Source of the DNA: Diphasiastrum complanatum
Taxonomy: Eukaryota > Streptophyta > Lycopodiopsida > Lycopodiales > Lycopodiaceae
NCBI GenBank assembly: GCA_029204225.1
Contig: CM055095.1
Coordinates: 14,416,049 to 14,480,048 of the forward strand
Length of the DNA: 64,000 bases
Direction of reading: 5' to 3'
The notes beneath the pieces are model-generated. The model saw only the letters and a list, made by a program, of their open reading frames with translations, was not told where the DNA came from and did no database searches. Numbering within the stretch: the first letter of the stretch is position 1; each line of letters starts with the position of its first letter. Positions 60,001 through 64,000 of this stretch are shown one piece after another. Position numbers and translations under genes: made by a program.

Positions 60001-62408
60001 TCATTTGTGTATTTCAGGTACTGTAATATTCTCTTAGCTGCTCTCCAATGTTTTATTCCTGGATTAGAACAATATTGACTAAGAGTGAACACTCCATATG
60101 CCATATCTTATACCAGGCTCTGGTTGATTGCTTTAATCCATATATACTCCCTTTCATTTTGTAGGCATAGGAAGGAAACTTTTTTGAAATGAAACCAACA
60201 GGCTGCTCCATGTAGATACCTTTTTCTAAATCACCATATAAGAAAGAAGTATTTCATCTACTTGATGAACTTCATAATCAAAGTATGCTGCTAGAGCAAG
60301 AAATAGCCGAATACTTGTATGTTTCACTACAGGAGAGAAAGTCTCCATGTAGTCTATGCCATACTTTTGTGAAAAACCTTTGTTCACTGGAGTGAAGAGA
60401 TTTAGATTTTTCAACATACTAATCTAAATTTTTAACTCATTTAATAGATCAAGAATTAATCACCACACTTACGAATCATCACAATTTCTTATAATCCTTT
60501 GACAATTATTAACTATCCATTTATGATCCGTCAATCATAAATATTTATAGATGCTTATGATTCATCAATCATAACTCACTAGAATCCAAAATTATACTTA
60601 AATCATTAACGAATACTGGAATATATGTCCAACATAACTCAGGAAAAAATAAGAATCGTTGCAAAATCTTTCCCACCACGAATATATTGGATTTTAAGAA
60701 TATTCTCCAAAAACTAGGTTCTTAAAAAAAAGTGCGAGATATTCAACTCCTATATGCCACATGTAATTAAAGACAAAGCTTACCAAAATGATAATGACAA
60801 CCATCTTCAACTAGAAAAAAAACTTTAGATTACCGTCTAGAACCAAATCTAGACACCCAAAGTCCTGCTGAATATAAATTCAGTTGTTATTCTTGGAATC
60901 ATTAAGATTTGCTATCCAATTGAGCTCTCTTGGATCCAATCACTGATGAACTGAGTCTATTCCTCAACTAAGGAATACCCTATACCAAGAAACCCATATA
61001 TCCTATGCACATAATTTTTACTGAGGAATCTTGAAGATTCACAAATCATGTGTCTTACAAGCAATATAAAGCAAAACAAACAGTTTCTGGTGAATCATCT
61101 TCACACCATCCGTCTAACAAATTAACAAACTGATGGGTAAATAAGCGATCGTATTCCTTTCGAACATGTGACACTCCATGCTTTGCTGTCCAACAACCTG
61201 ATCTGAATTGTCAGAATTCAAACAAAGAAGTTCTAGCGACTTGTCTCCTACAACCTGCTTCTAACTGTCTTTCTTCAGCGACCAACACCAGGTGATCTTG
61301 CAACAAAGTTGTGAACCCAAAATTTCAGAAATTGTTGCTTTTTATAAACTTTATCATATTTTGCCTCTGATTTAAGCCTACAACAGCACGCCTTTTCTCT
61401 TTTTTGTGAATCTGTTTCACCACTAGGAACTGCGCATGCTCCTGCTGCAGATTTCTGTAATGATTGGATGCAAGCAGCGGAACTGGTTTCCTGGATGACC
61501 CTCGGCTCAACGGGAGGATTGAGAGAGAATAGGGCTTCCCTTCACACAAAGGAAAATGAGCTGTAGAGGCCACGATCCCTAACCCCACAGCTGCCCGCAG
61601 CTCCTGCCTTCTCTCTTGTAGATGCATCATGCCTAGGGTGAACTAACTCTTGGGCAGTGGATGGAGATAGTTGCTTGCTCTTACTGTCTCAAATTTGTTT
61701 TGGATTGTTTTGGTAGAAGCTTGATAGCTTATAATCTCCAATGTTTCTGAGTCCTCTGTAGGAGACTCAAATCTCTTCCTTGTAGGGGATCGACTATTGA
61801 TGCTGCTTGGTGTTCATTCAGTATTTTTTGTGGGAAATCCTCTTGCTTCATTTTGTATCATCTTTTTCATGGAATGAAAGGCCTTTGTACTGACTATTGA
61901 GAGTGAGCCAAGCCCATCATCTGTAGCCAAATATCCATCTATCGATCATATGTCGTTGCTCTGTTCTAACAAATAAGTGGAAACTTCTGAGAGGAACTTT
62001 TAAAAAATTACTGCTCATTTTTAGCAATGCCTTTGGAGTTTCCCCTTTTTATACATTTCAAAGTTTTTATGTATGTCAAAATTTGCATAATATTTGTAAG
62101 ATGTACATTGTCAAGCTTGTATTGGTTAATTATGTTCAATTTGCTTATGTTCATGCATTAAGGACACGATCGAAGTTGGTGTTTTGTTATTTGAAGTAAA
62201 GGTTGCTACAAAAGAATCTGTGTTTCAAAAGCTTTGTTTGTTACCTTTGACTTAGTCTTCAATCTGCAGTCCTTAAAGAATTGTATACTGGCAGCCGAAT
62301 CTCTAGATGGAGTTGCCAACCTTGGAAGGGTGGAGCTTGTAGAGATCCAGCTAGCAAGGCTTCTTGCAGAGAAAAATCGGGCTACTGGTCATCCATTTTT
62401 CCGACATG
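23033..62408 (+). CDS. Membrane-anchored J-like / thioredoxin-like protein, 5' part (8 exons, continues beyond window)
   Basis: Exons 23033-23156, 23972-24041, 38447-38507, 49413-49490, 49657-49732, 57768-57850, 58048-58105 and 62295-62408 join in one frame with GT/AG borders, giving 221 residues so far. Residues about 15-33 are hydrophobic (signal anchor or signal peptide). Residues about 39-100 form a J-like domain: SYYEVLGIKE, then [10 protein letters not shown], then [20 protein letters not shown]. The loop that should carry HPD reads YKE. Later, [37 protein letters not shown] and a segment ending ATGHPFFRH resemble the thioredoxin-like half of DnaJ/thioredoxin proteins of the DNAJC16 type, without CxxC. 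It is probably luminal in the secretory pathway. The last exon ends in phase 1 at GTAAAA, and the 3' part was not found before 64000. Introns 2, 3 and 5 (14.4, 10.9 and 8.0 kb) hold transposons. Confidence 0.82.
23270..23405 (+). repeat. Imperfect tandem repeat in intron 1 of the J-like gene
   Basis: A unit of about 60 bp with GGCTGTAGA...TTTTCATG.TTTTGTT.CCTTACA recurs twice to three times with differences. Non-coding. Confidence 0.5.
24240..24560 (-). pseudogene. LINE ORF2 reverse transcriptase N-terminal fragment
   Basis: The minus strand contains [20 protein letters not shown] followed by PIHKSGDP, the conserved entry into LINE reverse transcriptase (the I.PI.KKGD-like block). A run of frame errors follows, and the fragment ends before the catalytic YxDD region. 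Confidence 0.75.
24736..25550 (-). pseudogene. LINE ORF2 endonuclease C-terminal fragment (element D)
   Basis: At its upstream end the minus strand gives [13 protein letters not shown] (about 25530-25480), the GDFN block of the APE-type endonuclease. [15 protein letters not shown] and an SDHS-like region follow (around 25240). Similar blocks occur in the LINE at 52053-52885. Frames change several times. Confidence 0.75.
25551..26456 (-). repeat. 3' LTR of gypsy element B (906 bp)
   Basis: It begins TGTGGGGTCG on the + strand and matches the right LTR almost throughout. It lacks about 70 bp present in the right copy near 36172-36240, and I see roughly a dozen substitutions. The match continues 155 bp past a canonical-looking CCCAACA (26301) to GACTTG (26456), so the LTR includes what would otherwise look like coding sequence of the post-integrase ORF. 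Confidence 0.8.
26303..28250 (-). pseudogene. Post-integrase ORF of gypsy element B (coiled coil plus C-terminal domain)
   Basis: The frame opens after a TGA near 28250. Parts in order: a Pro/Thr/Val-rich N-terminal stretch ([15 protein letters not shown]); ATG at 27938; a long coiled coil (about 27890-27390, Gln/Leu/Glu-rich); a Gln/Gly-rich linker; a basic Ser/Arg segment ([15 protein letters not shown]); and a C-terminal part with [38 protein letters not shown] and [13 protein letters not shown]. Two in-frame TAG codons (about 27030 and 26816) interrupt it. The end runs into the LTR, where the true frame is unclear. The same architecture and short motifs occur after the integrase in element C (1004-3304). 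No known family is recognised. It could be an extra structural or envelope-position protein. Confidence 0.7.
28251..29045 (-). other. Non-coding zone between integrase and post-integrase ORF of element B
   Basis: No reading frame. 28251-28625 contains about eight copies of AACTCTCGCA or its complement. 28780-29000 is rich in GATCT/GATCTG words. The zone probably held the leader or splice signals of the downstream ORF, but this is inference. Confidence 0.6.
29046..30345 (-). pseudogene. Integrase of gypsy element B
   Basis: The zinc-binding region shows HEGMGGGHF and CDVCQ. The core has [12 protein letters not shown], then VSDRGSHF, then [20 protein letters not shown]. The C-terminal GPY-type block ([30 protein letters not shown]) reaches a natural TAA at 29046-29048. 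There is no chromodomain. Wording and layout fit the Athila/Tat branch. Breaks: TAA before KCDVC, TAG for Trp in the YFTEWVEAKA block, and a frameshift near 29190 that separates the C-terminal block. Confidence 0.85.
30365..31635 (-). pseudogene. Reverse transcriptase and RNase H of gypsy element B
   Basis: Reverse transcriptase blocks are clear: [50 protein letters not shown] and the catalytic FLDDLCVHG. Then [10 protein letters not shown] and the connection domain follow. RNase H shows [28 protein letters not shown] and YTDHQPL. Breaks: TAG after FLDSFSG (normally Tyr), a frameshift near 30730 between the two domains, and TGA for Arg after the ADHVS block near 30377. Confidence 0.88.
31671..33185 (-). 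pseudogene. Protease region of gypsy element B
   Basis: The aspartic protease signature [11 protein letters not shown] lies near 32710, followed by LLGRPWLR (about 32490), the second conserved block of retropepsins. A charged spacer precedes it (33185-32712) and a Lys-rich spacer follows to 31671. The frame slips by one base right before the VDGG motif and again around 32000. The upstream spacer is in the same frame as gag after a single TAA. Confidence 0.78.
33207..35026 (-). pseudogene. Gag of gypsy element B with four zinc knuckles
   Basis: The gag core reads [44 protein letters not shown] and [17 protein letters not shown], typical of retrotransposon gag (PF03732 type). The C-terminal half has four CCHC-like knuckles: [40 protein letters not shown] and [13 protein letters not shown]. 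Three of these have the shorter CX2CX3HX4C spacing. Breaks: TAG twice (about 34609, and 34480 where Trp is expected) and a frame change in the N-terminal part near 34830. No convincing ATG was found, so the start is open. The frame closes with TAA at 33207. Confidence 0.82.
35030..35780. repeat. Array of AACTCTCGCA / TGCGAGAGTT motifs in element B leader
   Basis: About fifteen copies in both orientations at irregular spacing, for example at 35036, 35053, 35068, 35132, 35189 (two copies abutting as a palindrome), 35231, 35283, 35340, 35433, 35491, 35533, 35574, 35605 and 35762. A block starting AACTAACTCTCGCAAGC also repeats at 35431 and 35602. The zone is upstream of gag. Confidence 0.85.
36124..36141 (-). 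promoter_or_regulatory. tRNA-Asp-type primer binding site of element B
   Basis: The minus strand reads TGGTGCCGATGCCGGGGA, two differences from the complement of the tRNA-Asp 3' end, one base after the LTR end CCCCACA. The same primer class is seen at 496-513. Confidence 0.75.
36143..37101 (-). repeat. 5' LTR of gypsy element B (959 bp)
   Basis: Partner of 25551-26456, with about 70 extra bases near 36172-36240. It ends at 37101 directly before the target duplication GGATA. Its minus-strand 5' end reads GCAAGTC rather than TG. Confidence 0.8.
37107..37600 (-). pseudogene. LINE ORF2 endonuclease N-terminal fragment (element D)
   Basis: The minus strand starts with [11 protein letters not shown], the first conserved block of the APE-type endonuclease, then [15 protein letters not shown]. 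After a frame change come [32 protein letters not shown] and [12 protein letters not shown]. The next block lies on the far side of the gypsy insertion at 25550. It closely parallels 52053-52480. Confidence 0.8.
37637..37860 (-). pseudogene. LINE ORF1 C-terminal fragment (element D)
   Basis: The minus strand encodes [20 protein letters not shown], matching the ORF1 C-terminal block of the copies at 13383-14168 and 51640-52062. Similarity stops near 37860, the probable 5' truncation point of this LINE copy. Confidence 0.75.
37861..38440. other. Intron 2 sequence of the J-like gene, nothing recognised
   Basis: AT-rich intronic DNA between the LINE and exon 3. No repeat ends or protein traces. 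Confidence 0.5.
39584..39941 (-). repeat. 3' LTR of chromovirus A
   Basis: 358 bp, with ends TGTAATAG and CGTAACA on the + strand. It differs from the 5' LTR at about 39624 (C/T), near 39701 (T/G) and near 39708 (G/A), roughly 99% identity. Confidence 0.95.
39942..39954 (-). promoter_or_regulatory. Polypurine tract of chromovirus A
   Basis: The minus strand reads AAGGGGGAGGGAG immediately before the 3' LTR. The gag-pol stop codon (TAA, 39953-39955) overlaps its first two bases. Confidence 0.9.
39953..44731 (-). CDS. Chromovirus gag-pol polyprotein, 1592 aa, single open frame
   Basis: Gag domain about residues 115-270. One CCHC knuckle (C345, C348, H353, C358). Protease with DDGATHN at about 434-440. 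Reverse transcriptase about 650-830 with FLDD at 779-782. RNase H about 920-1040 with catalytic D929, E966 region and D991. Integrase with H1182, H1189, C1209, C1212 and a D1242, D1303, E1339 triad (35-residue D-E spacing). GPF block near 1477. C-terminal chromodomain about 1532-1585 ([12 protein letters not shown]). The chromodomain places it among plant chromoviruses and is thought to steer integration to marked chromatin. No stop or frameshift interrupts it, so it may be functional. The start is the first ATG of the long frame, 11 residues before ERGFDELE. Protease has DDGA rather than the commoner DSGA. Confidence 0.96.
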   Translation of the reverse strand: MTTPQGPDQQQERGFDELETEALAYRKGKEPMEVEEQEQFAEELDELVTKEQFLQLVTEVDELKLALANFKSSVDDSFAELKNLILSSAKGSLPSTSQLSPSPLPSVSGETLRSHPSVFKDLKPPTFNGEEKDRNADILQTFLSKWKNIHALKQTPDHLQAIEASLSLGPMAYKWWLNLPETGQTPRSWKAFEEAFLREFLPENELDRAWEAWERTVMDKSLIQYISQYREAILKIKNMDDYQKIRGFVRGLKDEYKVEVQRNSPTTLEQALRYAQIYDDSVGRKRARHQPLSEQLPQKDFQFKKKFLKRKKEDKFKGEAPQKRPSLIQPLKPDDFEKAKQERLCFVCMGKGHTVRQCPKGPFTKKDKKQVHLVQTVCFPSNSAASEIKVYHEDHEHCCQLTSAMLARPFSFGPHDLVRMHGKVGNQSVRVMVDDGATHNFINHTLVKKLKLPEVPSQHRYIVSLAKGEDKKIWETMVSKLNLGIQGYQDEINFQIMHLDRTDIVLGRDWLYSLGPSLHRNYQENTLSFQHKGREIQLHREHDVPNSPMVCSSELCQLIGDEDHQVFLCDFQFIPEVSISSSIQQKISKLETLLSKFKDVFPENLPHGLPPSREVYHVINLVPGTAHVSKPPYRVSRTEDEEITRQLTDYLGKGQIQTSSSPWASPVLLVKKKEGSMRLCVDYRALNKVTIKNKYPMPRADELFDQLDGAKFFSKIDLRSGYHQVRIKSEDVSKTAFRTRHGHYEFKVMPFGLTNAPATFMTLMNSVLRPYLGKFVVVFLDDILVYSKTRKEHLKHLRKVFRLLRKHKLYAKQSKCEFFVEEVAYLGHIISSDGIKMDPNKVKAILSWLRPQNILELQIFLGLAGYYRRFVKEYNQIAVPMTNLLKGKGKEFIWESAQQESFDALKTALATAPVLKVVDPNQPFVVETDASDFAVGAVLTQGGRPVAFESKKLEPAQTRYSAYEKELFSIVHALKTWRHYLYGANFEVLTDHESLRYLCNQPELRGRKARWAELMQEFDMSIRYRPGKFNTVADALSRMPMINELSFTQIRNELLESLRGKCQHDAFFSIIWNSVQNRQLQTPEPVPGAGASSSKNTAASVEDDDESEYTSSDDVEDSEPVLPKQTLVVEGQLTQGFKWKQYSIQDEYLLYRDRVCVPNSENYRQQVLYECHDNPSAGHPGIQKTYELLRRQFFWPSMKKDVHQYVTSCQKCQVNKAERLKAGGLLHPLEIPAGKWESISMDFIVGLPKTQKGNDAIWVTVDRLTKMAHFIPTKTTVRAPELARLFVDGLFKLYGLPSGIVSDRDSKFTGNFWKAVFHHLHTKLNMSTTDHPQTDGQTERVNQVLEDMLRAYVSKRQTNWEEYLSILEFAYNSTKHSATGYSPFMLMYGFQPRSPTAVGFKQEKVEAARNFLEDLNQMIEHAKRSIRQSQDRARHYADPHRRDVQFSTGERVYLRVPVDSKTLKSGVCAKLSPRYCGPFTISRRLGEVTYELELPHSSKVFPVFHVSQLRKALTRSDNLVGDSVLVLPLDPQQPPHEPEEILDSRETQTRHTLYREYLVKWNDQPVENVTWERGSVLRKIFPDFVLEDQDGS
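44732..45520 (-). other. 5' leader of chromovirus A
   Basis: About 790 bp between primer site and gag ATG with no long reading frame. Phrases such as TTCAGAGGAT, CTGAGAAATC and GCGAGT/ACTCGC recur, but no clear array. It would hold packaging and dimerisation signals, which I cannot locate. Confidence 0.6.
45521..45534 (-). promoter_or_regulatory. Initiator-Met tRNA primer binding site of chromovirus A
   Basis: The minus strand reads TGGTATCAGAGCCA, the standard complement of the plant initiator tRNA-Met 3' end, one base after the 5' LTR. Confidence 0.95.
45536..45893 (-). repeat. 5' LTR of chromovirus A
   Basis: 358 bp, three differences from 39584-39941. Followed by the target duplication CTTAG. 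Confidence 0.95.
46190..47860. other. Intron 3 of the J-like gene, nothing recognised
   Basis: AT-rich intronic DNA. Open frames such as 47104-47406 (minus) have no motif I can tie to a family. Confidence 0.45.
47860..48487 (+). pseudogene. Ty3/gypsy pol remnant (reverse transcriptase end, RNase H, integrase zinc region)
   Basis: In order on the + strand: [20 protein letters not shown] and LQSFLGL (end of reverse transcriptase), a broken connection segment, [20 protein letters not shown] and [10 protein letters not shown] (RNase H), then [17 protein letters not shown] and DVHSYV (integrase zinc region). RNase H is joined directly to the integrase part near 48358, so several hundred bases were deleted. 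It resembles the chromovirus class rather than element B. Confidence 0.8.
48557..48629 (+). repeat. 35 bp tandem duplication
   Basis: The unit CTTTTTAAACTAGAAAACAA... occurs at 48557 and 48592 with one or two changes. Confidence 0.8.
48630..49400. other. End of intron 3 of the J-like gene, nothing recognised
   Basis: No repeat ends or protein traces between the tandem duplication and exon 4 (49413). Confidence 0.5.
50390..51056 (+). mobile_element. ORF1-only LINE derivative (copy 2, decayed)
   Basis: [10 protein letters not shown] and VQVVERKKS traces (50555-50720) match the ORF1 C-terminus at about 13960-14150. A GAGAAATGAAGAG segment (50831) and a tail with ACCATATAATCCTAG, ATGCCTCTTGGCATG and AAAAGACATAATG match 14270-14460 closely. 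ORF2 is absent at the same junction as in copy 1. It ends directly at the (TC) tract of the next LINE. Located in intron 5 of the J-like gene. Confidence 0.65.
51057..51096 (+). repeat. (TC)20 microsatellite between two LINE copies
   Basis: It forms the 3' end of the ORF1-only copy and the 5' start of the next LINE. A shorter TC run lies at about 50897-50916. Confidence 0.9.
51133..52062 (+). pseudogene. LINE ORF1 protein of element E
   Basis: The Ala/Ser/Pro-rich N-terminus is followed by a coiled coil (about 51395-51570, with [17 protein letters not shown]) and, after a TGA at 51610, the C-terminal domain: [41 protein letters not shown] and [18 protein letters not shown]. The last block continues past the point where the copy at 13383 stops. 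A single stop between coiled coil and C-terminal domain breaks an otherwise open frame. Confidence 0.7.
52053..53250 (+). pseudogene. LINE ORF2 (endonuclease and partial reverse transcriptase) of element E
   Basis: APE endonuclease blocks: [60 protein letters not shown]; then, after a frameshift near 52475, [13 protein letters not shown], and after another near 52735, [11 protein letters not shown] deletion or rearrangement near 52940 brings in reverse transcriptase block B ([16 protein letters not shown]) and the catalytic YADDVVLLS (about 53140), then a QWGLLVN-type block. The earlier reverse transcriptase blocks and everything after about 53250 are lost. Confidence 0.85.
53335..53510 (+). 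repeat. Short interspersed AAGTCG minisatellite
   Basis: About twelve copies of (A/T)AGTCG, often as GTCGACAAGTCGG or GATAAGTCGGG, at 9-24 bp spacing. It follows the broken end of LINE E. GC-rich relative to flanks. No coding role is likely. Confidence 0.8.
53550..54050 (-). pseudogene. Ty1/copia remnant: LTR end, polypurine tract, RNase H end
   Basis: The minus strand of 53623-53631 reads AAGGGAGGG followed by TGTTGG (LTR start, 53622 downward). Upstream of it (53789-53900) the minus strand encodes [20 protein letters not shown] and NKHIEIRYH, the end of copia RNase H. The LTR extends left to an unknown point near 53550. Most of pol is missing. Confidence 0.75.
54170..54445 (-). pseudogene. 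LINE reverse transcriptase fragment
   Basis: The minus strand shows [16 protein letters not shown] (about 54400-54345) and [13 protein letters not shown] (about 54255-54220), blocks B and C of LINE reverse transcriptase, in different frames. The catalytic motif here is YGDD. An older piece than LINE E. Confidence 0.65.
54446..55460. other. Intron 5 of the J-like gene, nothing recognised
   Basis: AT-rich intronic DNA. Open frames are short and unrecognised. Confidence 0.45.
55465..55745. repeat. GC-palindrome repeat with A/T homopolymer core (GGACGCGTCC type)
   Basis: GC-rich flanks made of GGACGCGTCC, GTCCGG and CCGGAC words surround a core of T-runs and A-runs (about 55550-55672). The flanks are roughly inverted: GGACGCGTCCAATTTTT on the left, AAAAAGCGGACGCGTCC on the right. 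A partial internal duplicate (GCGGGCGTCCAATTTTTTTAT) lies at about 55611. The style resembles the fold-back repeat at 38825 but the palindrome differs. Confidence 0.65.
55750..56420. other. Intron 5 of the J-like gene, nothing recognised
   Basis: No protein trace or repeat end identified. Confidence 0.45.
56425..56760 (+). pseudogene. Ty3/gypsy integrase core remnant
   Basis: [15 protein letters not shown] (second catalytic Asp region), FGQWCLKIG, and later [24 protein letters not shown], with stops and frame changes between. It corresponds to about residues 1293-1392 of the chromovirus integrase. Very decayed. Confidence 0.7.
57311..57464 (+). repeat. 78 bp tandem duplication
   Basis: ATAAAAGAACTTTTGTACG starts copies at 57311 and 57389. 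They differ at a handful of sites, for example TTGATAATTTAAAGTGACG versus TAGATTATTTGAAGTGATG. Confidence 0.85.
58110..59090. other. Intron 7 of the J-like gene, nothing recognised
   Basis: AT-rich intronic DNA upstream of the copia remnant. No feature supported. Confidence 0.45.
59100..59503 (-). repeat. Probable 3' LTR end and polypurine tract of a copia element
   Basis: On the minus strand, AAGAGGGAGC (within 59489-59503) is followed by TGTCACGTATATAAAATG from 59488, as expected for a copia polypurine tract and LTR start. The other LTR border is unknown; 59100 is only a guess. No matching 5' LTR was seen to the right. Confidence 0.5.
59640..60420 (-). pseudogene. Ty1/copia pol fragment (reverse transcriptase and RNase H)
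   Basis: The minus strand at 60417-60226 reads [20 protein letters not shown] and [15 protein letters not shown], the core start of copia reverse transcriptase. Then 60104-59640 reads [48 protein letters not shown] and [20 protein letters not shown], the RNase H region to near its end. The YVDD part between them is deleted. In Ty1/copia the RNase H is the last pol domain, which agrees with the polypurine tract about 140 bp downstream. Confidence 0.88.
60421..62290. other. Intron 7 of the J-like gene, no clear feature
   Basis: Could include further copia-derived sequence, but no protein motif or LTR end was recognised. A minus open frame at 61325-61630 has no known domain. Confidence 0.4.
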
Positions 62409-62870
62409 GTAAAAACCCTTAGTTTAGATTTCTTTTATTTTTGACATTTCTCGACTTGCAATTTGCAGATACTTATTGTTTTAGTTTAGCCTTACTCTCA
62501 GAGCCTCAAAGGTTGGTACTTTGTTGCTAAAATATCAATCTGTTAGAATTCTGCATGAAAGGTGCATTTAGGAAGGATTGTTGTTGAAGGATGAAAGATA
62601 AATTAATCTGACGCTATATGAAGAGAATCTACACGAGTATATTGAACAATGTGAGATGAAGTAATTTGAAGGTATTCTAAATTGATTTCAAGCTACTCTA
62701 TGATCTTGAAATCTTGTCCCTAAAAGTTAACAATCAAATTTCATGGTAGCCAAAAAAAATGCTCAGATGCTTTGCATATACAATTGAAATGAGTTTTTAA
62801 CTTTTTTAGGGAAAAACAATAAACAATTTTATTTTGAAAAAAAGTTTTCAGGGCTTCAAATAGGGGCATG
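62409..62870. other. Intron 8 of the J-like gene, nothing recognised
   Basis: It starts with the GTAAAA donor after exon 8. No next exon with the expected thioredoxin-fold continuation was found. Confidence 0.45.
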
Positions 62871-62879
62871 AGTAGGTCG

Positions 62880-63141
62880 CTATTGCTCCACATAAGCGTG
62901 GGGGAGGTAACTCCCCCCCGGTCTCCACCTCGTTCCGGAAGCAGCTCCAGCCCCCCATCGCTGCTGAAAAGGCCTCACACGCTGATGCATACAGTGTGAA
63001 TGGTGGGTGTCAGCAGCAACTACCACCTACCACATCCATGCAAACTCACACTGGGCTAGGAGGGGGAGTGCATTGGCTGGGTGGATCAGACTAGCTTTGC
63101 CTTCGACATGGTTATGCTGTTTCTAACACTGGTATCAGAGC
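62880..63141 (+). mobile_element. LTR end and primer binding site related to chromovirus A
   Basis: At 63048-63092 CTCACACTGGGCTAGGAGGG and GGGTGGATCAG match the minus-strand reading of the chromovirus A LTR. The LTR-like block ends TAACA at 63128 and is followed by TGGTATCAGAGC (63130-63141), an initiator-Met primer site in + orientation. So this is the 5' LTR end of a related element. A short leader-like stretch follows to about 63360, with no gag. Confidence 0.7.
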
Positions 63142-63359
63142 TTCGGTGATTCTTGTGCTATCAGTAACACGATTGTGGAGATTAGATGGAGGAAGGACAG
63201 CGCCCTACCTGCAGATTTCCAGCACACTCTGACAAGGGGATTGGTAGCGTTTTTTAAGATTTACTTGGGCGTTATTTTCCCAGTCCAACCAGCGCTTTGG
63301 TTCTGGTTTCTTCAGCGCACTCAGAGAGGCCATTTTTCAGTGTTTTTTAGAAATTAATC

Positions 63360-64000
63360 TGGGCGGACTTGGAATTGAGCATACCTTTTCAGAAATCAAA
63401 AGTGCGAAACTTAGAGAACAAAAAGTTTTTTAACCTTTCCACAAAGAAATTTCTGTGAAATGGCTATAAGTAGAATTTTTGCTATTCTGCAGCTTTGGGT
63501 TTGTTTTTTCTTCAACCATTCTTTTGATATGCTGTGGTAATGCAAGTAGACAATGTTGCAGTTACTTTTTTGTCAAGAATCGTTATATGATGGTCAGTTT
63601 TCTCAACAGTAAAGCCATCTTCTATGTAAAAGCAAACATTCTCGACATGAGCACTTCTTAACTACAAAGACACTCTTTTTGGTTGCATAGATGTGAAATA
63701 CTGTAACAGGCTTTACTTGAGGCCTGGTAAAGTAACATAAAGACAAAACAATGCTTTACATAAAGCAAGTAAGCTCTCTGCAGATCTGATTTTTGCAACA
63801 AAAAGACTTGTTCAACTATCAATGAATAGCCCACCCACGTTTTTGGGGTGGGGCGACCTGCAAGATCCAAACCTTGCTGAGGTTAGTAGAGGTCAGTAGG
63901 CCTACCTCGACCCGTAAGTTAATTATGATTATGAGGGGTTTGGGGCCCTCATGTGCATATGGTCATAGTTAATGGTTGGAGGCCCGAAACTTAAAATGGT
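63360..64000. other. Right end of window, nothing recognised
   Basis: No convincing exon, repeat border or protein motif up to the window edge. Confidence 0.4.

Noticed and set aside
61325-61630. 101-residue minus-strand open frame
   Set aside because: No domain, no splice context and unusual composition. It may be transposon leader sequence.
63479-63661. Candidate next exon of the J-like gene after a CTGCAG acceptor
   Set aside because: The translation is hydrophobic but does not continue the thioredoxin-like pattern expected after exon 8, and no matching donor was found.

Overview
The window looks like nuclear DNA from a land plant with a large, retrotransposon-rich genome. Two host genes, both on the + strand, can be rebuilt exon by exon. 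The first (5265-12378) is a complete seven-exon nuclear gene for NdhO, a subunit of the chloroplast NAD(P)H dehydrogenase-like complex. The second starts at 23033 and runs past the right edge. It encodes a membrane-anchored protein with a J-like domain followed by a thioredoxin-like region, and its eight visible exons are spread over 39 kb because several introns are full of transposons. A kept NDH gene argues against lineages that lost the complex (Pinaceae, Gnetales, Selaginella). Multi-kilobase introns and the repeat types would suit a homosporous fern or a similar large-genome plant, but the lineage is inference.

Layout. 1-3745: decayed Ty3/gypsy remnant with an integrase fragment, a post-integrase ORF and two 429 bp LTRs in opposite orientation. 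4931-12378: ndhO with repeats in its promoter and introns. 13189-14480: an ORF1-only LINE derivative. 15230-18710: a small LTR element with a GA microsatellite in each LTR. 20800-21920: Ty1/copia remnant. 23033 onward: the J-like gene. Its intron 2 (14.4 kb) holds a LINE (24240-37860, minus) split by an 11.5 kb gypsy element (25551-37101, TSD GGATA). Its intron 3 (10.9 kb) holds a fold-back repeat (38825-46185) split by a young, open chromovirus (39584-45893, TSD CTTAG), then a gypsy remnant. Intron 5 (8.0 kb) holds an ORF1-only LINE remnant, a LINE with ORF1 and ORF2, a copia remnant, a GC-palindrome element and a gypsy integrase remnant. Intron 7 (4.2 kb) holds a copia pol fragment. The end has an LTR plus primer-binding-site remnant related to the chromovirus.

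The most unusual signals are: (1) a downstream ORF with the same architecture in two different gypsy elements; (2) about 23 copies of a roughly 10 bp motif, AACTCTCGCA and its complement, confined to the two non-coding zones of the 11.5 kb gypsy element; (3) repeats built from perfect GC-rich palindromes, homopolymer runs and inverted halves; (4) a J-like protein with YKE in place of HPD and no CxxC in its thioredoxin-like part; (5) a LINE derivative family that keeps ORF1 and the 3' tail but lacks ORF2.

No tRNA, rRNA or CRISPR array was seen. The retroelement genes other than the chromovirus polyprotein are broken.
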